Shown here: piece by piece, positions 11,232 to 23,046 of the stretch | Position numbering within the stretch: the stretch's first letter is position 1 | How the letters are laid out: each line of letters begins with the position of its first letter | From: Madurella fahalii | Taxonomy: Eukaryota; Ascomycota; Sordariomycetes; Sordariales | Assembly (NCBI GenBank): GCA_029876055.1 | Contig: CM056874.1 | Coordinates: forward strand, 2,418,001-2,482,000 | Reading direction: 5' to 3' | Length of the DNA stretch: 64,000 nucleotides | Notes under the pieces: model-generated | Database searches by the model: none | Told to the model about the DNA's origin: nothing | The model's input: the letters and a program-made list of their open reading frames with translations, nothing else | Program-made: the position numbers and the translations under genes

Positions 11232-12976
11232 GAATTCACTATCTAATTAGTTGGACAGTAAGTCAGAAAACGAATAGCCTCTAGTGGAAGTCATTATTAG
11301 AGGTATTAGGAGGCTAAGGTAGCTTAGAAGGAAGCTAAGGAGAAGATAGATAGGTTACTATTCTATATTAACTTAGGAATCAATAGAGTTAAATTTATTG
11401 AAGCCTTTATTAATACTAGTTGCCTATACTATATAATGATAAGTAAAACTCTCTTCAATCGCCTACGCCTCCTATATATCTATATCAAGCTCCGAGACCT
11501 CGAACAAGTTAATATCGTTACAGAAAGCGCTATCAAGTATATAACATATATAGACATCGATATTGACGGTCATAAGCAGAAGCAAATATTCTTTTACATC
11601 GTCCCTGGTTAGAAGGACGATATAATCCTAAGAAGACTATAGACCGATATACAGAGGGTCGTTATCTCACCTACAGAAAGGCGACTCTATATTGGTATAA
11701 ATAGGCTAATTATCCGGGATAGGAACCGCAACAAGGGTATTAAACTCAATATTTCCTAGTAAATAGCCAGTATATTCGGCGCTCTCGTAAAGAGAGTAAA
11801 AAAATCTCCCTCTAGTCAGAGAGGAGCTATATAAATTTTACTAAAAGTCTAGAAGACATCGAGAAAGTATTGACCCCGAAGAAGTACAGCGACCTACGTC
11901 AGAAGCTATCCAAACACTATTACAAGTTCTTCCTATTATTCGACCGGACTGCAGCCGATAAACTGCTACTATATCAGCCTAGTATAGACTACAAAATCCT
12001 ACTATTAAACGATGAATCCAGTTAGGAAAAGCAGCTACTATAGAGGCTACTATATAGGATATCCTACAAGGAACTAATTGTCTTACAGAAAACCCTGATA
12101 GAACTACTAGACAAGAATTTCATTCGAGCTAGCAGCTCTCTAGCAACCGTACTAATATTATTCGCAAAAAAGCTAGGAAGCAGCCTTCGATTCTGCGTCG
12201 ACTACCGAGGGCTGAATGCTATTATAAGGAAGGACTGTTACCTACTGCCCTTAATCTATAAGACGCTACAGTCCCTAACGAAGGCGAAGTAGCTTATGAA
12301 GCTGGATATTATTATAGCTTTATAAGATCTGTATCAAAGAGGGCGACGAATAGAAAACAGCTTTTCGGACTCGTTACAGCTCGTTTAAGTACCTAGTTAC
12401 CCCTTTTGGCCTTACCGGAGCCCTAGCAACCTTCTAGCAATATATCAATCGTACCCTATAAAGATACCTAGATGAGTTTACCTCAGTATATCTAGATGAT
12501 ATATTGATCTATTCGGACAGATCCCTCTCGGACTATAGGAAGAAGGTTAAGAAGGTTATATAGAGACTCCTTGAAGCTGGTCTATAAGTCGTTATCAATA
12601 AGTGCGAGTTCGAGGCTAAAATAGTCAAATACCTCGGCTTTATTGTAGATACTGGGAAGGGTATCCGCGTTAATCCAGAAAAGGTTAAGGCTATAGAACT
12701 TTAGTAGCACCCTAAGACTGTAAAAAGAGTCTGTAGTTTCATCGGCTTCGCCAACTACTATAGGGAATTCGTCTCTAACTTCTCGACTATAGTCACCCTT
12801 CTAGTTACGTTGACGAAGAAGGGTATGCTGTTCCTCTAGATAGACAAGTGTGAGAAGGCTTTTAAGGATCTTAAGACACTACTTATCAGCACCCCGGTAT
12901 TGGCCCAATAGGACCTAGACCGGAAGACGGTGCTCGAGACAGACTCCTCTAGCTACGCAATAGGCGGAGCACTCTC

Positions 12977-13588
12977 TGTCAAGAGGTAAAGACCTCCTTT
13001 TTACCTAGCACAGGGCAAGGTGAGAAGCGGAAGGTTGGGATGGAACTACTTAACCTGTGAGAGCAGGAGACTCTTGCAACAGAGAACACGGTCGGCAAAT
13101 ACAGCGGTAGGTAGGAAGATTGACAAAGATGAGGTTCAGGGTTTAAGTCTCAAATACAAAGTGGTTTTCAAAGTAAATGCAATTGATCGTGCGTTTTGAT
13201 TATATGTGTGTATACGTACCAGATGTCACTACTTGCTTAACTATATAGGATTTGGAGACGAGGGCGAAACTCCCTCTTATCCTTATTTTCTTGCATTGAA
13301 CTACTAGGATCCAGATCCACGGATATAGGTCCGGGCGTATAGATTACGTTTGATTGTATCGGATTACAGTGATCTGGATCCATAGTTTCAGGCTGAGGTT
13401 CTAGGTCCAGAGATACGAAACTGTTGTATAAGCATAGATATTGATCACTGTGATCCGCAACAGATTACAGCGATCCGGATCAGTGTCTGATCCAATATAG
13501 TATAGGTACATTGGATCTGGTTCTATAGAGCCGGGTTTCATACAGTTTAGTTCTATAGACCTGGATTTCAATCTCCTAATTCTGTTTC
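12977..13588 (+). repeat. 612-bp dispersed repeat, copy 1
   Basis: It starts TGTCAAGAGG and ends CTGTTTC. It is matched over its whole length by 47055-47667. It interrupts RNase H of gypsy C and is followed directly by the left LTR of gypsy B. It has LTR-like size and TG..CA-like ends, but no target duplication is seen. The sequence includes GGATCC/GATCCGG-rich segments. It is probably a solo LTR or a non-autonomous element. Confidence 0.75.
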
Positions 13589-13947
13589 TATGAGGATCAA
13601 GGATCTAAGGGTAGTAAGACCAGAGTAACTAGTTACGAGCAGTGCACACACAATACAGGAGCAGAGTGCTCGTTAGGGGTGGGATAGTAGTCTCATTGAA
13701 CTCTGCCTCTCTCCTAAGCTCTATCTCCTACCCTCCTTCTTATACCCATAACAGTATCGCTAGGGCTTACTTCTTCGCTCTACTACTTTATCGTCCTCGT
13801 TGCTAACACGCTCCTTCGACGCTCATCTGACGTGCTATTTATACTATTATAGCCTAGTACCGTTGTTACTTCTGAGGCTCGTTTATATTACAGCTCTAAA
13901 GCTTCCGGACCGCGCCTCACACCGGCGTCGTTCAGCCGGTCCTTACA
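13589..13947 (-). repeat. Left LTR of gypsy B
   Basis: It is 359 bp, matching LTR A along its length with many C/T and G/A changes. It begins TATGAGGA where gypsy A has TGTGAGGA and ends GGTCCTTACA. Confidence 0.9.
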
Positions 13948-15375
13948 GAGCCTCCTTTCTTCCGGGCTCCTGCCCTTAGGAGCTATCCGGGCTATACATC
14001 CCTTTGTAGGTAGTGCTACCGATAATCTTGTCCGCGGGCCTTATACGTATAAGCTACGTATTTACCTGCTCCGTATAGCGTTCGAGGTGTTGGCTGTTGG
14101 GATGTTACTCGTTGTACTTTCCTGCGGTCCCTAAATAGCCACTGCTTCGTCTCTCTTTCCTTACCTCTCTCGTGATATATACGCTTGCAGCTGCAGGAGC
14201 TTATTGTTACGCCGGCGCTGCGGGTTGTAAGCGTAGAAGTATCGGAGTTATTACGTTGTATAGTACTGGCGATTATTCAGCTAATATATATCATAAGCGA
14301 GCTAACCATATAAGCGAGCTGACCACTTTCCACTACCTCACCACTACTATCCTCAATTACAACACCACCACTAGGAAATAACAATAACTGAACCAGAAAT
14401 AGATGAATCGGACGATTCTCCAGCCTCCTGACACGTACGTGCATTATAACCGGGCTTGCCGCACGTACTACAGCACCGAATCTTCGTAGTAGACCCCCTT
14501 GTACTACTACTATCTTGTCGTCTTTCATGGATTACCTGCTCATCTACAGCCTTTTGATCCAGTAGATCCTATACCTCTTGTACAGTAAAAGATCCTCCAA
14601 GCCGTATACGTGTTTTTTTGGCTCTCCGTCGCTTACTAAGCCCCTCATTAGCCTTTCGCAGTACCGAGACCTCTGTACGTAAAAGAGCCACTTCGTACAT
14701 TACAGCCATCGTACCTTTGGCTAATTGGTCTACGACAGCTAGTATAGGTGTTAGAGAACTGCCTTAGTAGTTGGATATCTAGCCTTTGATAAAGTCTTTC
14801 TGTAAGGTGGTCTCTTGGGGGTTTTGTGGTGTTTGAGATTGCCAAGGTAGTGCCGTATCTGGCTGCGAGATTGGTAGAGTTGGGGTTCGGAGACGTATAT
14901 CTATTTTGGAAATGACTCTTTCTGGATCATATGGCATAAGACCTGCTCCGGCAAAGGCTCCTTGGATATTCTTCTCGGTAAAAGAAGTAAAAAACGTTGC
15001 TCTGAACGTACAAAAGAATTCCAATTTGGTGATATGTATGATATGCATATACATAAGTTCCTCGATTTGGTAGCCGTAAGCCCTCTTCAACAGTCCAAAA
15101 CAACCAACATCTAATGGTTAGACTAGGTGCGAAGAGTGTGGAGGCATATAAAGTGTGATGATATTGTGTTCCTGGCAGTAGACCTCGAATTGGTCGGAGT
15201 AGTGGCTCTCGTGGCCATCGAGAACTAGGAGCCGGTATTTGCTTTTGGTACGAGATGTTGTATGAAAATCGAAATGCCGAATCCAATCTAGGCTTTTCTT
15301 ATTGGTAGTCCAGCCATTATCGGTTATACCGATATACTAGGTAGCTGGAAGATTGTATTCTCAATACCAACTTTC

Positions 15376-15734
15376 TGTGAGGATCAAGGATCCAAGGGTA
15401 GTAAGACCAGAGTGTCTGGGTACAAGCAGTGCACGCGCAACGTAGGAGCAGAGTGCTCGTTAGGGGTTGAGTGGTGGTCTCATTGAACTCTGCCTCTCCC
15501 CTAAGCTCTGTCTCCCGCCCTCCTTCTTATGCCCGTGACCGTATCGCTAGGGCTTACTTCCCCGCTCTGCTGCTTTGTCGTCCTCCTTGCTGGTGCGCTC
15601 CTTCGACGCTCATCTGACGCGCTATTTATGCCATTCCAGCTTAGTGCCGTTGTTGCTTCTGAGGCTCGCTTACGCTGCGGCTCCGAGGCTTCCGGACCGC
15701 GCCTCACGCTGGCCCCGCTCAGCCGGTCCTCACA
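15376..15734 (-). repeat. 3' LTR of gypsy A
   Basis: It is 359 bp, with ends TGTGAGGA..TCCTCACA as an 8-bp inverted repeat. In element sense it holds a CATAAATAG TATA-like box. The left flank is the target duplication CTTTC. Confidence 0.95.
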
Positions 15735-15752
15735 GAGCCTCCCTCCTTCCGG
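15735..15752 (-). promoter_or_regulatory. Polypurine tract of gypsy A
   Basis: In element sense, CCGGAAGGAGGGAGGCTC directly precedes the 3' LTR. This is the usual position and composition of the plus-strand primer. Confidence 0.7.
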
Positions 15753-16302
15753 GCTCCTGCCCTCAGGAGCCGCCCGGGCCATATGCTCCCATGAGCGGTC
15801 CCCGCCCGAATTCCGGCCACCTTAGCCGTGTGCGCGAGCTGCGTAGTTGCCCCTCCCGCATAGCGCCCAAGGCGCCGATAACCGAAGGGTCGCCCGCACT
15901 GCTGCATTTTCCCCAGCTCTTATACCTGCTAGTCGTGCAGGCGCTTGCAGTCCTTGGAATTTACGGGTGCGCTAACGCTGCGGGTTGCGGGCGCGGGCGC
16001 GTCGGGATCGCCGCGTCGAGTCGCGCGGTAGTTGATGGAATTGCCTATTATTGCCCTCCTGCTGGGCTTAACAATAGTGCACGCGCAACGTCAATGACTC
16101 AGAGGTAGGGGAAAGGGAATTTGCTGAGGGAAGGAAGTCGGAGTTGGTGATGCGGAAGGGTTGCGCTTGGGTTGCGTGGTCGTAGCGTGGAGGCAGCTCT
16201 GTCCAGGCTCCTGGTAGTCATCCTCGATCTACCATCTCGCCATCCTTTTTGCACCGAATTTTACTTCGTCCTAGGAAAAGTGGGCCCAGCCCTGGCCTTA
16301 GG
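15753..16302. other. Region between 3' LTR of gypsy A and the cargo promoter
   Basis: This is GC-rich sequence belonging to the element, since the same stretch is present in decayed form in gypsy B on both sides of the Fot1 insert. Open frames here have no recognisable product. It may be promoter or leader sequence of the cargo gene. Confidence 0.5.
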
Positions 16303-16310
16303 TATAAATA
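16303..16310 (+). promoter_or_regulatory. TATA box of the cargo gene
   Basis: TATAAATA lies 254 bp upstream of the cargo ATG and is followed by a pyrimidine-rich stretch (CCTTTCCTCTTTTCTTCTTC), as is common around fungal transcription starts. Confidence 0.5.
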
Positions 16311-16563
16311 GGCCTTCCCGCCTACCAATTCCTTTCCTCTTTTCTTCTTCACAGTCTTGTACTCGTAGGTTACGCCCTTCCTGCTCCTCCGTCTCCTTCC
16401 TTCTTACCCGCACCTGCTACGCTCCTTTGTCGCTTGTACTGCGCACTTGTAGGCTGGTCTGCTGACTTGTTGGTGGGTTATAGTGGCCGTCACCGCTCTC
16501 GCTGCGCTGCTCTCGCTCTGCTGCTCTCGCTCCGCTCTCTGCGCCCCTTCCGCTTGGTCCGCC

Positions 16564-17613
16564 ATGTCGGACAAACGCCCTGTATGTAGCGCCCTCGCTG
16601 CTGCCGCGGGGGGGTTTGCGCGTGCTGACCTCATCTTAGGCCGAAGATGATGAAGAGCCTCCTGGCTCTTCCAAGAAGTCCAAGGTCGCCCCGGCGTCCC
16701 CTGGTTCCCCGGTGGGTTGGATCCTCCTTTTCTACGCTCTCGCTGCTCCTGACCTGCTCCCTTAGGTCGAAGACGACACTCTCCTGTCCTCCCCGGTCGC
16801 TGCTGGCACCCCCAAGGCTCGCGACAAGTTTGTCGAGGGCGCCCGCCGCATCATCCCGTGAGTATCCTTCCTCTTGCCGCTAGCTCCCCGCTGATTGTAC
16901 GCAGCTGCCGCGCGTGCCTCCGCCGCATGCTGAAGAAGGGTCCCTCTGCCAGTTGCAAGAATCAGAGGAACTCCGGCGCCCGCTGCTCCCGCTGCGCGTC
17001 CCACAATCATGTGTGCCTGCCGGTAGGTCCTCCCTCCTTAGCTTGCGCTGCTCCTGCAGCGCTTGGTGGCAGCGTCTGATCCTTCCAGGTTCCTCCTGAT
17101 GCTCTGACTGCCGTGGTTCGCTTCGTGGAGACCTTCGATCGCATGGAGTTCCCCAAGCCTGGCGAGTCTGTGAGTTCTCCCTTCTGCTTCCTCGCTGCGT
17201 GTTCCCTGCGCTAATAGTGCTTTCCTGTCTAGACTGATGCTCTCGCGATCGAGGTCCAGGAGGCTGGCAATGCCGCCCTACGCGCGCTCAAGGATTTCGC
17301 TGCTCCCGCGCCCCGTTCCTCCGATCTCGCCGCCCACCGTGCCAGCGCTAAGCGCGTTGGTCGTACGCTGCGCCTCCACCGCTTTGGTGGGGTTGCTGAG
17401 GGCCCGTTGCTCGCCTCTCTTGGTGGTGCTGGTCGCTCGCCCGCGTCCTCGGGCGCTGCTCCTGAGCTCCCTCTACTGCTGGAAGCGCAGACCGCGGTTC
17501 TGACCAACATCTGGAAACGCTTGGGCGACATAGAGGAGCTGCTTTCGCGTATCGCTGATCATCTTGCCCCTATGGAGGAGGAGGATGCTGAGGTTGAGAG
17601 TGAGGAGGAGTAG
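16564..17613 (+). CDS. Six-exon cargo gene with Cys6 cluster, antisense inside gypsy A
   Basis: Exons are 16564-16581, 16640-16711, 16766-16857, 16905-17022, 17089-17169 and 17233-17613. They join to 762 nt, 253 aa, without a stop. All five introns (47-66 nt) are GT..AG with CTGAC, CTGAT or CTAAT branch-like sites. The N-terminal 45 residues are acidic/Lys-rich with KKSKV, nuclear-signal-like. At about residues 61-98 lies CRAC-x12-C-x9-CSRC-x6-C, a C-x2-C-x12-C-x9-C-x2-C-x6-C spacing resembling a loosened fungal Zn2Cys6 binuclear cluster. The middle is Ala/Arg-rich. The C-terminus holds a helical TNIWKRLGDIEELLSRI segment and an acidic tail. It ends 95 bp from the convergent end of Pol. A DNA- or RNA-binding role in the nucleus is inferred, not shown. 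The frame is intact while the opposite-strand pol is broken. A decayed homologue sits in gypsy B. Confidence 0.85.
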
Positions 17614-17708
17614 TTGGAGCGCTGCTAATACGCAGCTTTTCGTAGGTTTTTTAATGCCCTTTAGACAAATCGAAGCTTTTTCCCTCGCCCTGGTATACCC
17701 TTGCGTAC

Positions 17709-20700
17709 TTATGCCCTGCGTCGCCTCTGCGCCTTCGCTAGTTCTACCTCGTACGCCCTCAACAGTGGTCCATCATCTAGGTACTCCCTGGGTTCCCAGG
17801 TATTATCCTCAGGCGGATACCCTTTCCATTTAATCAGGAACTGCCTGTTCCTCGCTGGGCCCCTATAGTCGATGATGGCTTCCACCTCGTAATGCTGCTC
17901 CTCTGGCTCGACGTCGACTCTTTCGCGCTGCTCTCGAGCTTGTTCCTCACTGCCCTTGAATAGTTCGAGCAGGGTAATTGGGAAGACTCGATGGATGCGG
18001 TAACGCTGCGGCAGGTCCAGTTCGTACGCCATCTTCCTGTCGCCAACAATCTTGAGGATCTTGAAGGGCCCTAGATACTTATCCGCGAGTTTGCTGCTCG
18101 GGCGCCGCTGCTTGAGGTGCTTCGTTGAGAGCCAGACCCATTGGCCAACCTCGAACGCCTTGTCTTCCCGCTTGCGATTATACCACTTCTCGTAGTTCTT
18201 GTTGGTAGCGACGAGGATATCGTGGATCTTCCTACGGCTCGCTGACAGGCGTCTCGCTCGCTCATCCGCAGCGGGGACGGCGCTCTTGGGAATTGCTGTG
18301 GGGTCCGGGGGATCTCGAGGGTGGAACCCATAGAGAAGGAAGGCCGGGGTTGACCGTGTCGCCGTATGGTAGGAACTGTTGTAGGCGTGCTCCGCTAGGC
18401 ATAGATGATGCGCCCAATCCGCTTGATCGTAGCTACAGAACGCGCGCAAGTAGTACTCGAGTACTTGGTTCTGGCGCTCCGTCTGCCCGTCAGTCTGCAG
18501 GTGATACACGGTGCTCAGGCGCCGCTTGATACCCAAGAGTTCGTACAAGGTCTTCCAGAAGGAGCTTATAAACAGGCTGCCCCTATCGGATACGATGGAC
18601 TGGGGAAGTCCGAAGGGCCGGTAGACATGGTCGAAGAACAGTTCTACAAAGGCGCTTGCCGTAAGCGTCGTGGTTGTTACGATATAGAGAGCATACTTCA
18701 TAAACTTGTCTACCACGACCAGGGCAGCGTTACACGCCTTGCCTATCCGAGGGTCAATCGAGGTTGGTAGGCCTGTAATGAAGTCCACTGTAATCGTCTG
18801 CCACGGTCCGTCGGGTACCGGCAGCGCTGCAAGCAAGCCGTAAGGGCAGTGCGTACGCAGCTTCGTACGTTGGCAGGTCACACAGTTGCCGTTGACGTAC
18901 GCCACCACGTCCTCTCTCATAGACAGCCAAAAGTAGTTGCGCCCTAGGCGCTCCTGCGTCTTCCTAAAGCCTCTATAGCCCGCGGTTGGTACGTCATAAT
19001 AGCTCTCAATCAGCTCGTGCCTAAGGGAGGGGGGAACATATACTCTGCCTTAGTAACGGACAAGCCCGTCCTCTCCTTTTCTCCACGAGCCTTCGCTGCT
19101 GCTACGCCGCTTCCTCCGAGCGTCCGACTGAAGCCATTGATCCTTCTGTTGCTCTTCAAGCAACAACTCTTCTAAAGAGAGCCACCCTCCTTTCGCCTGG
19201 GTCCCGTGATCTCCGTTTTTAGCACCAGAGGCGCCCACGATAGGCATACGGTAATCAGGCGCAGCCTCATCATAAGAGTCATTCCCTATACGACAGCAGA
19301 GGCCCCCGACACCGAATACAGCATAATAACTACAACACGGTCCCTCGGGGGGGCTAGCGCTAACGACGCGTATCTACTTATGAACATCAGATACAACGCC
19401 CTCGTCCTCATCTATAGAGCTACAGCCGCACTTCTCGCCGCAGTCCCAGACCTTTTAGACGACTATATCGCTCTAGCCTTCTTAGCTCAGCAGCAACCTC
19501 TCAAACTCTTCTTTTTCTTCTTCAATAGCTTCTTCGTCTTCAGCTGTCCTCATACGCAGCGGCAACGCAGCTTCGGGGCACAGTCGGAGCAGTCCTCGGA
19601 CTGCCGCGACAACAGGGCAAGGGCCGGGGTTCTCTTATTACCCTCGTTCGACCCTGTCCTGCAGGAGTTGAAGCAGCGGGTTCTCAGCATTTTCGTCCGC
19701 TTCTTCCTCTTCCATATAGTCTGGCCTACGTAAAAGACCGTCAGCGGGGTTCTGAACACCAGGGCGGTACTTAATAACGAAGTCAAACGCAGCTAAGTCG
19801 TCGCTCCAACGCAGCTGTCACTGGCTCGGCCTCTTCTTGGTCTTCCAGTACTCCAGGTTAAGATAGTCTATCAAGACCACAATCGGGACTTGGGTATAGA
19901 GGAGGTACTGAGACCAGGTACGGAAGGCGTCGACGAGCGCAAGCAGCTCCCCATCTCCGGTATCGTAGCGCGTCTCTTCAGGCGTAAGCTTCCTTAACCT
20001 AAAGGCGACCGGATACCACCGATCCTCGTAGAGCTGCGAGAGCACAGCTCCAATCGCACGCTTCGAGGCATCTGTCTCCACACGGATAGGCAGGGAGGGA
20101 TCGAAATGCTTGAGGATAGGGGCCTCGCTGAATTTGCTTCTTAGTAGCTCGAACACTTCGGCCGCCTCCTCCGTGAGCACGAATAGGCGTTTCTAGTCGC
20201 CGCATAGAAGGTCTGTCAGGGGGGCACAGATCTTCGAATAGTTTCTAATGAAACGACGGTAGAACCCTATAAATCCTAAGAAGACCTGGATATCGTATAC
20301 GCTACGGAGGAGCGGCCACTGCATAACGGACTCGACACGGGACGGCTCCATAGCGATCCCTTCGGGTAAGATTATATACCCCAGGAACTCGACTTCAGTA
20401 GTATGGAATTAGCACTTCTTAAGATTGGCGTAGAGGTCGGCGTTTTCCAATCGATCGAGGACTTCTTTCACATACTGCTCATACGCTGCTTCGTCGTCAC
20501 TATAGATCAGGATATCGTCCAAGTAGACGATGCACGTAACGTCCACCAGTCCAGATAACGCTTGGTTGATGTACGTCTAGAAGGTCGCTAGGGCGTTGGC
20601 TAACCCCATCGGCATCACACGGAACTCGTAGTAGCCGTATCGTATACGAAAGGCGGTCTTCCACTCGTCGCCCTCGCTGAGCCTAATACGATAGTACGCA

Positions 20701-23000
20701 TCCTTCAAGTCGATCTTGGTATAGATCTTGGCCGATGACAGGCGGTCAAGGATCTCTCCAATCAGCGGGATAGGTACGCGGTTCTTGCGTGTTACCGCAT
20801 TTAGTCCTCGGTAGTCAACAACAAGGCGCAATTCGCCTCCCTTCTTTAGGACGAATAGGATAGGGGCGCCTGCAGGGCTTGTTGAGGGTCATATCCAGCC
20901 CTTCTCTATAGCGGCCCTAAGCCATTCGCGTAGGGTCTCGAGCTCTATTACCCCCAGTAGGTAAATCGGCCCCCAGGGTAGCTACACGCCGTCCACGAGT
21001 TCGATGCAATGCTTCGTCGTCGTCTAGGGGAAAGGCAAAATCCCAGACTTGTAGAACAGCTTCTCGTACACCCGGTAAGCCTCGGGGAGCTGCAGCTGCT
21101 CTAGCTCGTACGTTACGTTGGCGGGGTCCTCGCTAGAGGGGACAACAGCTGCGAGGGCGAATACAGATCCCGCCCACAGTTGCTTGGGCTCAACGCATAA
21201 GCCCACTCGTAGCGCCTCAGGCGGGTACGTCCACGTCTTGCTTCGGAAGTCGATATCGGGGTTGGCCATCTCGAGCCAAGGCTGGCCGAGAATGACAACA
21301 AAGGGCTCGATATCTGCGACTATAAGGCGCAGAAGGTACATCTAAGTTCTACCTTTACAGTCGGTAGCACGCACATAGAGGGGACACACTCCGTAAGTTC
21401 GTACAGGTTTATTTCCGATGCCAGCAAGCCCTACAGACGGCTCGAAGTATTCGAGGAGGGAGTACTTAGCAAGGTAACTATAACTGATCAGATTATAATC
21501 CGCTCCCGAGTCAAGCATTGCAGGTACCTTCTTCCAACTCCCCTGCAATCTGACCATAACATCGGATTCTATACGACGAGAGGTACCCCCCGCGTTGTCC
21601 TATCGCTCCGCCGCTACGGCCCTAGCGCATTCTCGCAGAGGGGTCTAGTTGCTATTGCTGATAAGGGTATCGTTAGGGCATCGGAGCGCTATATAGCCTG
21701 CCTGGTCGCATCGTCCGCAGACCGCTTAGGGGCAATTGGTCGAGTAGTGCCCGGGCTGGTTACAGGTATAACAACGTTATTACTGCTTATCCGCCCTCTC
21801 CGGTACTAGGGGGTTAGACGGCCCCAATAGACAATTCCTAGCGATATAGCCCTCCTTTCCGCAGTTATAGCAGACAACGTTGCGCCCTAGTCGCGTTAAC
21901 GGGGCTTGAGCGCTCCTATTACCTAGCTCGAAGGCGGTAGGGGGTCGCGGCCGGGAGCGGTAGCCCGACGTTCCTTCCGCTCGCTAACTGTCTTCGATCC
22001 GCCGAGCGGTACTTACCAGCTGCTAGTACGTAGCTGGCAAGGTACTGTAGCAGGTAATTACCAGGCGAATCTCCCTACGGAACTTCGGGAGGAGGCCGAT
22101 TATCCGTTAACTTTCTTCCATCTAGTAGGGGAGGTCAGCAGTAATAGTCGTATATCGATCCACGAATTCCGTAACCGTTTCGTCGTCGCGCTGACGCAGG
22201 TTATCAAGCTGCATAGCCGCAGAAAGGGCACGCGTCTCCGGGTCCGAGAGCTGACTACAAAGGAATTCAACGAGTTCTTCCCACGTAACTAGGGTGAGGT
22301 CGAAGGCAGGGTCATTTTCCCTCTCGCTAATATGGTTGACCCAAACGTTCTTTAGGGTCCCGCGGAGGCAGCTCACCGCATATATAACGCGGTCGCTGCT
22401 TGGAACGTTGCCGATAAGGGCGAAGTTCGCCTTGCAGTCGAAGAGGAAATTGCGAAGGGCAGTCGCGCTAGACCCATTGTATATAGGATAGGTAAGCGCC
22501 GGGGTCTTCCAAGTCACTCCTCCTAGTACGACTGCTCCGAGCTGCTAGGGCGTTACGCCCACGGGGCTCGCAAGAGTGGGGTTAGGGGGGGTCAAGAGAG
22601 CCTCCCGGGAAGGATACACCGTTGGGTAAGACAGAGGTTCGGGCTCCGGGACAGGTTGGTCTCGGAGGAGCAGCTCTAGCTCAGCTCTCTTACAGCGCAG
22701 CGTTACCTGTCTTCGAACGATAGCGATCTCCTCGTCAAGTCGTTGCTCCTCCTCTAGCAGTCGCTGCTGGCGCTCAGGCGGCGGCGTACCCGGCTGCACT
22801 ACGGGGGAGCGGCTAGCGAGCGGATCGTCCGCAGGCAGGCGTCCTTAGGTCATACTAAGGGGATTAAGGACTTGAGCGTCGGGAATCTCAGGGATATCAG
22901 GGAGTTAAGCACTACTGGAAGGCTGGCTATTTGACGTGAGCGAGCCTTCTGTTTCGCTTGCAAGCTGATTGAGAGTAGCGCGTTAACGCCTTAGTGCCAT
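17709..23000 (-). pseudogene. Gag-Pol of gypsy A, one frame broken by stop codons
   Basis: All domains lie in one frame from ATG 23000-22998 to the stop at 17709, about 1763 codons. Gag follows a coiled-coil-like Arg/Glu stretch (22545-22799) and carries the retrotransposon Gag core near 22122-22517 (WVNHISERENDPAF). CCHC knuckles are CYNCGKEGYIARNC near 21850-21880 and CNQPGHYSTNC near 21740-21770. Aspartic protease LDSGADYNLIS is near 21500. RT has LRLVVDYRGLN and YLDD near 20515. RNase H has ETDASKRAIGAVLSQ near 20080. Integrase has a zinc module ending CVTCQR and DDE residues in TVDF, VSDRG and TERQNQ. The chromodomain reads FLIKWKGYPPEDNTWEP. Stops are scattered and mostly TAG/TAA, including TAA at codon 6, so the copy cannot make its polyprotein. 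Confidence 0.9.
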
Positions 23001-23035
23001 GCTCGTCCCGGACGGTCTAGTCGCCCGGAAGGCAA

Positions 23036-23044
23036 AGAGTTCAA
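23036..23044 (-). promoter_or_regulatory. Candidate self-primer binding site of gypsy A
   Basis: In element sense TTGAACTCT lies 2 bp after the 5' LTR. It is the exact complement of AGAGTTCAA inside the LTR (plus-strand bases 23154-23162). No match to a tRNA 3' end (TGG-anchored) was apparent. Tf1-type chromoviruses prime from their own RNA 5' end. The transcription start that would be needed is not known here. Confidence 0.35.
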
Positions 23045-23046
23045 CG

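Larger units (their letters stand above)
9276..12976 (+). mobile_element. Gypsy C: old, decayed Ty3/gypsy element, 3' part missing
   Basis: A probable 5' LTR begins TGTAATGGGCTGAGC at 9276, with a TATA-like CTATATACAAGG near 9411 and an end somewhere near 9540-9555. A Gag-like region occupies about 10030-10700 and a damaged CCHC knuckle follows near 10850-10910 (RKPGYIAATC). A protease-like stretch lies near 11390-11600, reverse transcriptase at 12000-12700 (LRFCVDYRGLNAI is clear) and the start of RNase H (ETDSSSYAIGGALS) at 12930-12976. The frame is littered with TAG/TAA, as expected of RIP. It is cut at 12976 by the 612-bp repeat, and its 3' LTR is not in the window. A 215-bp solo LTR interrupts it at 11017. 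Confidence 0.75.

Noticed and set aside
11016..11284. Short plus-strand frames at the solo LTRs (also near 45219 and 48660)
   Set aside because: They are translations of the 215-bp LTR and repeat wherever it is inserted.
15501..16108. Overlapping 93-177 aa frames in LTR A and the adjacent region
   Set aside because: They run through the LTR, TSD-side and polypurine tract, and arise from GC-rich composition.
16647..17531. Other-frame open frames over the cargo gene, including minus-strand ones
   Set aside because: They cross the intron boundaries of the spliced plus-strand gene, which alone has consistent introns and the Cys6 cluster.
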